Below, piece after piece: positions 1 through 5,621 of a stretch of 5,621 nt of DNA (the first letter of the stretch is position 1; each line of letters opens with the position of its first letter). The notes under the pieces were generated by a model. That model worked only from the letters and a program-made list of their open reading frames with translations, did not search any database and had not been told where the DNA came from. The DNA is taken from contig DEEV01000077.1 in the NCBI GenBank assembly GCA_002350445.1, positions 7,355-12,975 on the forward strand. Direction: 5' to 3'. The DNA comes from Treponema sp. UBA2869 (GTDB lineage: Bacteria; Spirochaetota; Spirochaetia; Treponematales; Treponemataceae). The position numbers and the translations under genes were made by a program.

Positions 1-520
1 GATTTTTTGAAATTAAAATTGATTTTAATTTTTCACAGTCTGGTCCAGCAATAAAAAGCTTTTCTAATTCAGAAACTTTTTCAAAAATTTCATCGGTTGA
101 CCAGTCGCCTTCTTCCAGAATCACTTTTCCATTATCAGAAAAATCTGTAACAGAAGCATAAAATTTGTCTTTATTTGCGTCTATGCAGGTAAGCACTGGA
201 AGTTTTAGGTTTTTATAAGGATATTCGTATGTTTTTAGTGAAGAAATTCCGTAAACCGGCACTCCAAACGCAAGTTCAATTGCCTTAACGGCAGAAATTC
301 CAAGCCTTAGTCCGGTAAAACTTCCCGGTCCAATTGTAAGAACAGTGTAGTCAAGTTCAGAAGGCTTTAAGCCTGCTGTTTCCAGAATTTTATCAATCTG
401 TGGAACAAGAATTTCTGACTGTCTCATTCCAATGTCAAAAATTCCTGTACATGATTTATCATCCTTTTTTGCGGCAATTACGAGTCTTGAAACCGCGCAG
501 TCTATAGCTAATGCGTTCAT
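1..520 (-). CDS. tsaB: TsaB, t6A tRNA modification protein (C-terminus cut by window edge)
   Basis: TsaB is the non-catalytic ASKHA-fold partner of TsaD. It scaffolds the TsaD-TsaB-TsaE assembly that places the threonylcarbamoyl group on A37 of ANN-decoding tRNAs in the cytoplasm. My translation gives 173 complete codons before the edge, against a usual full length of about 220-240, so roughly the last quarter is missing. The family signature GPGSFTGLRLG lies at residues 64-74. Other family features are the N-terminal strand LAID (4-7), the QSEILVP segment (34-40, where many homologues have a His-Glu-Leu-Leu pattern) and IDANKDKFYA (113-122). The phosphate-loop position usually written DTS reads DCA (7-9), which is tolerable because TsaB does not bind ATP catalytically. 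The ATG at 520 has AGGA at 530-527 with a 6-nt spacer. It lies 43 nt downstream of tsaE, its complex partner. The identification is firm; only the far end is unseen. Confidence 0.95.
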   Translation of the reverse strand, partial: MNALAIDCAVSRLVIAAKKDDKSCTGIFDIGMRQSEILVPQIDKILETAGLKPSELDYTVLTIGPGSFTGLRLGISAVKAIELAFGVPVYGISSLKTYEYPYKNLKLPVLTCIDANKDKFYASVTDFSDNGKVILEEGDWSTDEIFEKVSELEKLFIAGPDCEKLKSILISKN

Positions 521-563
521 TTTTATTCCTGTTTTGATTATTAATTATTATAAGAGTGGAAAA

Positions 564-1001
564 TTAAAATTCAATAGCTTCGTTATTCCAGTTATCAATT
601 TCTATTAATCTGGAATTATCTTCCTGTGGCGTTATTTTTAGAATGATTGTTCTGGATGGAAGTTCATCCATGATTTTTTCACTCCATTCGATTATGCTCA
701 CTCCGTCTCCGTAAATCATGTCGTCTGTTCCAAGATTTACAAAGTCTTCTCCGCCCTCAAGCCTGTAGACATCCATATGGTATAAAGGCATTTTGCCCGC
801 GTATTCACTAATCAGGCAGAATGTTGGACTTGTAATTGTGTCCGGAATATCAAGAGCTTGGGCAATTCCTTTTGTAATTGTTGTTTTTCCTGCGGCAAGT
901 GTGCCCTGCATGGCAATTACATCACCTTTTTTAAGTTTTTCGCCGATTTTTCTGCCCAGTTCAATAGTTTCGTCTGCAGAGTGTGTTTTGAATGTCAGCA
1001 A
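564..1001 (-). CDS. tsaE: TsaE, P-loop ATPase of t6A biosynthesis
   Basis: TsaE is the small ATPase that binds TsaB-TsaD and is needed for repeated cycles of t6A synthesis. The 145-residue length is normal for the family. Visible motifs are the Walker A loop GTLAAGKT (33-40), the switch-like TSPTF (57-61), HMDVYRL (75-81) and IIEWSEK (103-109), all in the standard order. The P-loop departs from the common GDLGAGKT at two places (Asp34 to Thr, Gly36 to Ala), while the Gly-Lys-Thr core is intact, so activity is still likely. The start is TTG at 1001. The in-frame stop at 1016-1014 leaves only four codons upstream, with no ATG among them, and the next Met (residue 31) would remove the first strand just before the P-loop. 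The gene overlaps the stop of the 87-residue gene by 7 nt (TTGCTGA), which suggests translational coupling. tsaB follows 43 nt later. Confidence 0.96.
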   Translation of the reverse strand: MLTFKTHSADETIELGRKIGEKLKKGDVIAMQGTLAAGKTTITKGIAQALDIPDTITSPTFCLISEYAGKMPLYHMDVYRLEGGEDFVNLGTDDMIYGDGVSIIEWSEKIMDELPSRTIILKITPQEDNSRLIEIDNWNNEAIEF

Positions 1002-1258
1002 GGTAACCGACCTTCAAGTTCTTCGGTAAGTATAAAACTTATGATTGCTTTTCTTACTGGTAAAATAGGGTAGTTAATTTGAGAATTAAGAGAAAGTTCA
1101 ATTGTTTTTTCACCTAGAGGACTTGTTTCTATAATAAAAAAGATTGGAATTGTTTCCCGTGCAGTAGGTAAGTCTATAACTGCATCACAGGTGTATTTTC
1201 GCCTGTAAAAGATTTGTCCCTCTTCGCGAGTTAAATTTTTAAACTCCACAACATTCAT
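995..1258 (-). CDS. Conserved-looking small protein of unknown function (87 aa)
   Basis: I do not recognise a domain. The protein has 87 residues, no signal peptide and no clear membrane helix. It begins with a charged stretch (EFKNLTREEGQ, 5-15) and a basic patch (FYRRKY, 17-22). Alternating hydrophobic residues follow, consistent with several beta strands (about 25-58), then a probable amphipathic helix (PVRKAIISFILTEEL, 66-80). Cysteines are at 24 and at the C-terminal residue 87. The ATG at 1258 is the only sensible start, because a TGA lies three codons upstream. Its Shine-Dalgarno match (GGAG at 1276-1273) is 14 nt away, longer than ideal, so it may depend on translation of the PilZ gene 31 nt upstream. 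It overlaps tsaE by 7 nt. Its tight fit between real genes and the lack of any competing frame argue that it is genuine. A role linked to either motility or t6A would be a guess. Confidence 0.82.
   Translation of the reverse strand: MNVVEFKNLTREEGQIFYRRKYTCDAVIDLPTARETIPIFFIIETSPLGEKTIELSLNSQINYPILPVRKAIISFILTEELEGRLPC
1011..1016 (-). promoter_or_regulatory. Ribosome binding site for the TTG start of tsaE
   Basis: On the minus strand TGAAGG sits inside the end of the upstream 87-residue gene, 9 nt before the TTG at 1001. It supports this non-ATG start, the only reasonable one that keeps the P-loop region whole. Confidence 0.6.
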
Positions 1259-1289
1259 AATATATCAAAATACTCCAATTTTTTGTAAA

Positions 1290-2384
1290 TTACAACACAA
1301 ATTTATATACAAGCGCATATATTTTGTTTTTGGATTCCACCGAAATCCTCAGGAACTGAATGTGAAGTGCAAAAACTCCACTAGGCAGCCGGCATGTTCT
1401 TCTTATTATGCCAACTATTTTTTCTTCTATACCGAGGTTTGGAATGCTGATTGTAAGATATTGCTTTTCCTTTATAGGAAGTTTTGTCTGAATACAGCAT
1501 CCGCCTGCAGAAATATTAGAAAGCGTTCCCTTATATATATTATCGGAATAAACGTAATATTTTTCATCATCAATTTTATTTTCTTTGATTTTTAATGAAG
1601 AAAAATCGCATGTTTCCTTTAAGAATTCACGCTTAAAATTTCGTTGAGCCTGCGCCTGAAGATCTTCAGAATGCGCAATAATCATGCTTGGCTTGCCTTC
1701 TTTGTCTTTTTCGTACCTTATGATCCTGGAAATAAGATTGTAAGAAAGACCGTTTGTCGTTTTAAATGTAAAGCGCTGTCTTACAAGCAGTTTTGGACGG
1801 CGTCTTTCTGTGTCAAGAAATTCAGGAATTTCAAGAGAAAAAGAATCTTTTGTATTTGAATTTACTCTAAGCGGAAATTGTTCACCTTCATCTGTAATAT
1901 AAAACACTACTGTCTCGAGTGGAATAAATCTTGTTGAAGTTACAAATTTTGTCTGAGCAATTGCTTTTTCGACCTGGAAAAATACCTGGAAAAACTTAAA
2001 AAGTTCAACTTCAGAAGGCTTTTTGCCTTTTTTCATTTCTTCAAAGCCGGATCTAAAGAAATTGTATACTTCGTTGTTGTCTTTAAGATTGTAATTTATG
2101 TTATTGATTTTTGTGAGCTTGCAGACATTCCAGAGTGTAGAAATTTCTTCCTGCGAAAAATTAATTGCTTTTCCAAACTTTACAACATCAGAAAATTTTG
2201 TAGGCCTTGACTGCTGAGCCTGTTTATATTTTTCTGAATTTTTGTAATTTGTAATAGTTTTGTAAATAAAAGCGACTGCAAGAATAATTGCAAGAATTAC
2301 GGCACCGGCAATAATAAATGATGCCAGCGGAAAATTTTGTCTTGCCGCAAGCGGCGAACTTCCTGCCTGATAATTTAAGTTCAT
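1290..2384 (-). CDS. Membrane-anchored YcgR-like PilZ protein, probable c-di-GMP receptor
   Basis: This 364-residue protein has a single hydrophobic segment at about 20-41 (FPLASFIIAG through VAFIYK). A basic flank follows, suggesting an N-out, C-in anchor with the rest in the cytoplasm. Residues 62-147 look mostly helical, with no known domain I can name. Residues about 150-240 resemble the N-terminal domain of YcgR and MotI-type flagellar brakes. The PilZ domain spans about 247-350 and carries both c-di-GMP motifs: RxxxR as RNFKR (248-252) and NxSxxG as NISAGG (290-295). The binding residues are therefore complete. In YcgR-type proteins, c-di-GMP binding leads to contact with the stator or rotor and slows or redirects the motor; that role here is inferred from the domains and the flagellar neighbours. 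The ATG at 2384 is preceded by AAGGAGG (2398-2392) with a 7-nt spacer, the strongest ribosome site in the left part of the window. Confidence 0.92.
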   Translation of the reverse strand: MNLNYQAGSSPLAARQNFPLASFIIAGAVILAIILAVAFIYKTITNYKNSEKYKQAQQSRPTKFSDVVKFGKAINFSQEEISTLWNVCKLTKINNINYNLKDNNEVYNFFRSGFEEMKKGKKPSEVELFKFFQVFFQVEKAIAQTKFVTSTRFIPLETVVFYITDEGEQFPLRVNSNTKDSFSLEIPEFLDTERRRPKLLVRQRFTFKTTNGLSYNLISRIIRYEKDKEGKPSMIIAHSEDLQAQAQRNFKREFLKETCDFSSLKIKENKIDDEKYYVYSDNIYKGTLSNISAGGCCIQTKLPIKEKQYLTISIPNLGIEEKIVGIIRRTCRLPSGVFALHIQFLRISVESKNKIYALVYKFVL

Positions 2385-2391
2385 AATGCAG

Positions 2392-2398
2392 CCTCCTT
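2392..2398 (-). promoter_or_regulatory. Strong Shine-Dalgarno site of the PilZ gene
   Basis: AAGGAGG on the minus strand, 7 nt before the ATG at 2384. It directly abuts the T5 run (2403-2399) that ends the second copy of the upstream repeat, so folding of that repeat could affect access to it. Confidence 0.75.
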
Positions 2399-2445
2399 AA
2401 AAACTCCGCGTTAGCGGGCGCACAGGATGTGCGAAAAACTTCCGC
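2399..2445 (-). repeat. Paired direct repeats and two small hairpins between two operon genes
   Basis: The 67-nt gap between the 197-residue gene and the PilZ gene holds an imperfect direct repeat on the minus strand: GCGGAAGTTTTT (2445-2434) and GCGGAGTTTTT (2409-2399). Between the copies is a perfect 5-bp hairpin, CGCAC/GTGCG (2433-2429 with 2423-2419, 5-nt loop). A second, 4-bp hairpin is CCGC/GCGG (2417-2414 with 2409-2406, loop TAAC); AG and five T residues follow it, as in a weak intrinsic terminator. The CCGC at 2417-2414 could instead pair with the first GCGG (2445-2442), enclosing the inner hairpin. It may be an attenuator, an RNA processing site or simple leftover structure; the sequence alone does not decide. 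Confidence 0.5.
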
Positions 2446-2451
2446 CTTTCG

Positions 2452-3045
2452 TTATATCTGTTTTAATGCCTTTGAAATTTCCATCAATCTTGGGCAGATT
2501 TCGTATTCTGAAAGGTCTCCGATTAAAACTGTGTCGTTAGATTCGAGTGCGCCTTCAAAATCTTTAAGAATTGGTGAAAAATCATCAAAGAAAGCCTTAA
2601 AATCCATTCCGTTAAGCTTTGTAATATTAAACGAATCAGGGAACAGAGAGGCTAGGGCTGCAATATGGCAGAACTGGTCAATGCTGTCTGCAAGTTTTTG
2701 AATGGATTTGCTTGCTTCTTTATTTTTTCCACTTTGAAGTTCTACAGGAACCTGTTCCATTTTTTTAGAAAGTTCATCAAAAAGTACGGCAAGATTTTCA
2801 AATGCTTCTTTTATCGAATCTTTTGTAACAACTGAAAATTCAAATTTTGTATCTTTTGAAAGTGGTTTTGCCGCTTCTTCGTCAAAAATTTCTGCAGTAA
2901 TCTGTTTTCCATTGACAGTTATACCTATTACTGCCGCTGCGTTTTCTTCGCAGGTTTTCTCGAAAGAATTAAGTACTTCGCCAATTGTTTTTTCATCTTC
3001 AAGCTGTGCATCAATTTTCTGGCCGTTTATGTATATTTCTACCAT
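2452..3045 (-). CDS. Unknown flagellar-operon protein downstream of fliD (197 aa), possible export chaperone
   Basis: I cannot assign a named family. The first 75 residues read like a small beta-grasp-type domain: MVEIYINGQ, then an acidic stretch, a helix around TIGEVLNSFEK, then VIGITVNGKQI, and a last strand near KFEFSVV. From about 77 on it is acidic and helical (IKEAFENLAVLFDELSKKM and onward), ending in IGDLSEYE and PRLMEISKALK (175-195). There is no signal peptide or membrane segment, so it is probably cytoplasmic. The ATG at 3045 has GGGAG at 3056-3052 with a 6-nt spacer, and the fliD stop is only 12 nt upstream. Position right after fliD is where many bacteria keep fliS or fliT, and a small acidic helical protein would suit a chaperone for FliD or FlaG. 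That is inference from place and composition; the sequence does not look like FliS itself. The existence of the gene is well supported. Confidence 0.88.
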   Translation of the reverse strand: MVEIYINGQKIDAQLEDEKTIGEVLNSFEKTCEENAAAVIGITVNGKQITAEIFDEEAAKPLSKDTKFEFSVVTKDSIKEAFENLAVLFDELSKKMEQVPVELQSGKNKEASKSIQKLADSIDQFCHIAALASLFPDSFNITKLNGMDFKAFFDDFSPILKDFEGALESNDTVLIGDLSEYEICPRLMEISKALKQI

Positions 3046-3057
3046 TTTCTACTCCCG

Positions 3058-5118
3058 TTATCTGTTCTGGCTGTTTTGTCTTGTAAAGTTAGAGATTGTA
3101 TTCTGCTGGCTTTCAAGACTGTTCAGCGAACCCTCCATCTGACTGTATTTGTTTTTAAGGTTCGCTTCTTTTTCATTCATCTGAGCTTCAAGCTTAGTTA
3201 TTTTATTTTCGGAACTTTTTATCTTAGAATCAAGTGAAGATGTCTTTAAAGCAAGAATTCCTCCGGTTTGTGTGTAAGCAGAAATCTGTTTATCAAGTTT
3301 GTAGGCAATTCCTGAATCAACTATTAAATCTCCGTCAGAATCATAGCCAAAAAGCTGTTTTATATCATCCAGATGATTTTCAAGTGCAGAATCAAGTTTT
3401 TTTTCATCAATTTCAAGGTATCCGCGGAGTTTGCTTTGAGAATATCCGCCGGAATAACCGGAAGCATTTGTTGCAATTCCAAGCTGAGAAAGCATTGTGA
3501 TTTCTGCTGAATCTGAAAATGCGTAACCTGCCGAAATAATTGACTGCATGTTTGATTTTATGCTTGTAAGCGAAAAATCTGTCTGGAACATACCAAGCTT
3601 TTCTTTTTCTGCCTTTTTTTCTTCGTTTGAAAGGTAGGATAACTCGTCTACAATTTCCGGTTTGTTTTGTGAAAGAATGTTAATTTTTGCAACTGTCTGA
3701 TTGTATTCGCCTACAAATTGAATCAGGGCATCTTTTGAAGCTTCTACGTCTGGCTTCACGGAAATAGTTGCAGTTTTTTCTGTCTTGTCGTGAATGTTCA
3801 GTGTGATTTCAGGCACAACATCGTCGATTTTATTTGAACTGCGTGTAATTGTAATTCCTTCGTATTTGATGATTGCGTCATCTGCTTCTGAAATTGGATT
3901 TACTGGTCCGTAGCCTAAATCGGTTGTTGGATCAGACGCTGAAAATGACGAAATCTCCAGGATTTTGCCGGTGTTTGAATTTCTGATTGCAATTGCCTTT
4001 ATTCCTTCAAATTCAGAAAGTGGTACCGTAACTTCCGTTTCTTCTTCATCAAAAAGCTTTGGAATTTTTATTTCTCTTTCTGTTCCGTCTTCCAGAACCG
4101 CAAAAACTACGTTCTTTGTTTCTACAGGGTCTATTGGCTCCGGCGGAACAGGGGGCAGGTTCAGCTCTGTGTCTGATTTTGTATTGCTTACAACAATTCC
4201 TTCGTATTCTGCAAAACCCGCGTCAGGAATTTCAGGCTGTTTTAAAGCTTCGTTTATTGCGGGTGTTATATCCTGTGTGTCTGACGGCTTTATTGTAAAA
4301 GAAACCTGATTTTTTTTATTTGAAAGAATTTTCTCTGGAATATTTACCTGATATCCGCCTCTTGGTTCTACAGTTACTGTTCCGCTTGAAAATGCCGCCT
4401 TTTTTACGGAAATTTCCGGTAAGTAAGGTGATTCTTCTGTTTCAACTTTATTTACCTGCATGATTTCGGATGGCTGTTCAGCAAAACCAATTGCTTTTGA
4501 TTTGATTTTTGCAATCATTCCGGTATCAAACGCAAATTTCTTTGAATCATCATCAAAAATAAGACGGTTTTCTTTTCCTGTCGGAACGGCTTCTATCAAA
4601 AGCGATTTTTTACCGGAGCTGGCTCCGATTACAGATGATTTTATTACACCGTTTCCGCGCTTGTTTATTGAATTCGAAAATTCTTTTAAGGTTCCGCCTT
4701 TCCAGTTTATAGAAATTTGTTTTTCTCCAACTTTGTAGGTGTAAGTTCCCTGTGGTACCTTAAAATCATTTTCCAATTCACCTGACAAAAATCTGTCTGA
4801 AGTTGCAGGCTGTATAACATCAACTTTGAATGATTGAATCTGAGCGCTTCTGTTTGCTTCCGCTGTTACAGCATATTCTTCAGTTGAGGATGTAAGTTTA
4901 CTGTTAAATGGATTTTCGTATGAATAGAGAGTTTTAGTTTTGTCTCTGAGCGAGGTTAGGTGAGTGTTAATATCTCTCCAGGCGTCCTGTTGAGCTTTGT
5001 ACGAATCAAGCTGCTTTTGTTCCCTTGTTAAAGGAATTCGTTCAACCTGCATCAGTTTTTCAACTGTTTCATTCGTTTTGTACTTGTCAGAAACGCCTGG
5101 AATTGTAATTCCTGCCAT
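3058..5118 (-). CDS. fliD: FliD, flagellar filament cap (hook-associated protein 2)
   Basis: FliD forms the cap at the tip of the filament that folds incoming flagellin; in spirochaetes this happens in the periplasm. At 686 residues it is longer than the roughly 470 of enterobacterial FliD, with the extra length in the middle. The FliD N-domain is clear at about 3-110: the GITIPGVSDKYKTNE opening, LDSYKAQQDAW, and the VDVIQPATSDRF end. A segment with GGTLKEFSNSIN and GVIKSSVIG (about 140-165) follows the usual D2 pattern. A proline-rich linker (LPPVPPEP) lies near 320. The YEGITITRSS element near 420 leads into the C-domain, with LSQLGIATNASG (about 545), LEIDEKKLDSALE, IKQLFGYDSDGD (about 590) and a terminal coiled coil (about 625-680). 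The ATG at 5118 follows the flaG stop by one base with no good Shine-Dalgarno site, so reinitiation after flaG is likely. Export by the flagellar type III system is expected. Confidence 0.97.
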   Translation of the reverse strand: MAGITIPGVSDKYKTNETVEKLMQVERIPLTREQKQLDSYKAQQDAWRDINTHLTSLRDKTKTLYSYENPFNSKLTSSTEEYAVTAEANRSAQIQSFKVDVIQPATSDRFLSGELENDFKVPQGTYTYKVGEKQISINWKGGTLKEFSNSINKRGNGVIKSSVIGASSGKKSLLIEAVPTGKENRLIFDDDSKKFAFDTGMIAKIKSKAIGFAEQPSEIMQVNKVETEESPYLPEISVKKAAFSSGTVTVEPRGGYQVNIPEKILSNKKNQVSFTIKPSDTQDITPAINEALKQPEIPDAGFAEYEGIVVSNTKSDTELNLPPVPPEPIDPVETKNVVFAVLEDGTEREIKIPKLFDEEETEVTVPLSEFEGIKAIAIRNSNTGKILEISSFSASDPTTDLGYGPVNPISEADDAIIKYEGITITRSSNKIDDVVPEITLNIHDKTEKTATISVKPDVEASKDALIQFVGEYNQTVAKINILSQNKPEIVDELSYLSNEEKKAEKEKLGMFQTDFSLTSIKSNMQSIISAGYAFSDSAEITMLSQLGIATNASGYSGGYSQSKLRGYLEIDEKKLDSALENHLDDIKQLFGYDSDGDLIVDSGIAYKLDKQISAYTQTGGILALKTSSLDSKIKSSENKITKLEAQMNEKEANLKNKYSQMEGSLNSLESQQNTISNFTRQNSQNR

Positions 5119-5119
5119 T

Positions 5120-5509
5120 TTATACTACTTTGTCAAACAATGTACCGATAGCCTTTCTGATTCTTGCTTTTAATTTCTGCATATCTTCAGAAGGTATCTG
5201 TTTTAAAACCTGATTAGTATTTGTGTCAACTACAGAAACAACTACACTTCCTATTTCTTTGTTAACACTGAACTGAAGTTTTCTTCCAGTTACTATTTCA
5301 GATAGTTTCTGAAGCTGCTGTGAATCTGCCTCCAGTTCCTGAATATTCTGCTCAATATCCTGAGCTGCCTGAGCTCCTGTAGGTGTTATGGCCTTAAACT
5401 CAAACTGTTGTGAAGTTTGAGCGTTTGTATTCCGTATATTACTGGATTTATAAAGAGCTTGGCCATCCATTGCCACATGAACCATTGAAGTCTGTGAAAT
5501 TGTGTTCAT
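5120..5509 (-). CDS. flaG: FlaG family flagellar protein
   Basis: FlaG-family proteins are small and usually encoded beside fliD; loss often changes filament length, though the mechanism is poorly known. The diagnostic part is the C-terminal half, about residues 76-129: RKLQFSVNKEIG, then SVVVSVVDTNTNQVLKQIPSEDM and a closing helix (KLKARIRKAIGTLFDKVV). This matches the family pattern of LQFSVDEETG, V-I-D and QIP. Residues 1-70 are Gln-, Asn- and Thr-rich with a probable helix (AQDIEQNIQELEADSQQLQ, about 48-67). The start chosen is the ATG at 5509, giving 129 residues. A longer in-frame GTG at 5572 is possible on paper, but it lies inside a stable hairpin and lacks a ribosome site, while AAGGAGG stands 7 nt before 5509. 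fliD begins one base after the TAA, so the two are almost certainly co-translated. Confidence 0.93.
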   Translation of the reverse strand: MNTISQTSMVHVAMDGQALYKSSNIRNTNAQTSQQFEFKAITPTGAQAAQDIEQNIQELEADSQQLQKLSEIVTGRKLQFSVNKEIGSVVVSVVDTNTNQVLKQIPSEDMQKLKARIRKAIGTLFDKVV

Positions 5510-5516
5510 AGGTTCT

Positions 5517-5523
5517 CCTCCTT
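5517..5523 (-). promoter_or_regulatory. Shine-Dalgarno site that fixes the flaG start
   Basis: AAGGAGG on the minus strand, 7 nt before the ATG at 5509. It rules against the longer GTG start at 5572. A second purine-rich match, AGGGAGGA (5540-5533), lies about 10 nt further upstream; no start codon follows it at a usable distance, so it is probably unused. Confidence 0.75.
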
Positions 5524-5541
5524 TATTTATATTCCTCCCTG

Positions 5542-5579
5542 AAAAAAAACTGAAACCAGGAGAGGGGCGCACCCCTCCC
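5542..5579 (-). other. GC-rich hairpin and T8 run upstream of flaG (possible terminator or leader structure)
   Basis: A perfect 6-bp stem, GAGGGG/CCCCTC (5577-5572 with 5567-5562, 4-nt loop), can be lengthened by two G-C pairs around a one-base bulge (5579-5578 with 5560-5559). It is strikingly GC-rich for this AT-rich DNA. On the minus strand a run of eight T residues (5549-5542) follows, but 9-12 nt separate it from the stem, so it is not a textbook intrinsic terminator. It may be an imperfect terminator for the gene upstream of the window, or a structured 5' leader of the flaG transcript. Positions 5580-5621 beyond it show no gene or promoter I can support. Confidence 0.45.
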
Positions 5580-5621
5580 GGTATTCAATTAAACCAAAAA
5601 GATGACATCCAGAAATCTCTT

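Noticed and set aside
793..1073. Two overlapping plus-strand frames opposite tsaE and the 87-residue gene
   Set aside because: They are antisense to the conserved P-loop gene and contain no family motif; their cysteine- and phenylalanine-rich make-up is typical of shadow translation.
1259..1289. Promoter-like TTTACA and TATATT before the 87-residue gene
   Set aside because: The spacing is 19 nt and the -10 match touches the ATG, so transcription would begin inside the gene. In DNA this AT-rich such matches arise by chance.
3965..4309. Plus-strand open frame of 114 codons opposite fliD
   Set aside because: It is Ser- and Phe-rich with low complexity, antisense to a well-supported FliD region, and has no recognisable domain; a shadow frame.
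5510..5572. N-terminal extension of FlaG from a GTG at 5572
   Set aside because: The GTG lies within the GC-rich hairpin loop and stem, has no ribosome site, and a much better start with AAGGAGG exists at 5509.
5580..5621. Possible tail of an upstream gene or a sigma-28 promoter before flaG
   Set aside because: The three minus-strand frames give short unrecognisable peptides, and no sequence close to a TAAA and CCGATA promoter pair is present; too little sequence to support either.

Overview
The window looks like a piece of a spirochaete chromosome, most likely a treponeme. The DNA is AT-rich. A flaG-fliD pair is followed by a gene for a membrane-anchored PilZ protein and then by tsaE and tsaB, which from memory resembles the treponemal fliD neighbourhood. 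The genus is inferred from gene order and protein style, not from any search.

All seven genes are on the minus strand, so transcription runs from high to low coordinates. The order is flaG (5509-5120), fliD (5118-3058), an unrecognised 197-residue protein (3045-2452), a membrane-anchored YcgR-like PilZ protein (2384-1290), an unrecognised 87-residue protein (1258-995), tsaE (1001-564) and the first three quarters of tsaB (520 to beyond position 1). The gaps are very small: 1 nt between flaG and fliD, 12 nt after fliD, 67 nt before the PilZ gene, 31 nt after it, a 7-nt overlap into tsaE, and 43 nt before tsaB. This is what a single operon would look like, although the 67-nt gap holds hairpins that could split or tune it. 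No convincing promoter is visible; the one driving flaG may lie upstream of the window.

The locus has two functional halves. The right half builds and tunes the flagellar filament: FlaG affects filament length and FliD is the filament cap. The 197-residue protein sits where other bacteria place the export chaperones fliS or fliT, and the PilZ protein is a probable c-di-GMP receptor that could act on the motor. The left half encodes TsaE and TsaB, two partners of TsaD in making the universal tRNA modification t6A at position 37. The 87-residue protein bridges the halves and is probably translationally coupled to tsaE.

No mobile element, CRISPR array, tRNA or rRNA was seen. Open reading frames on the plus strand look like shadows of the minus-strand genes. 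The region is mostly ordinary core genome. The least explained parts are the two uncharacterised proteins, the paired repeats and hairpins at 2399-2445, and the GC-rich hairpin ahead of flaG at 5559-5579.
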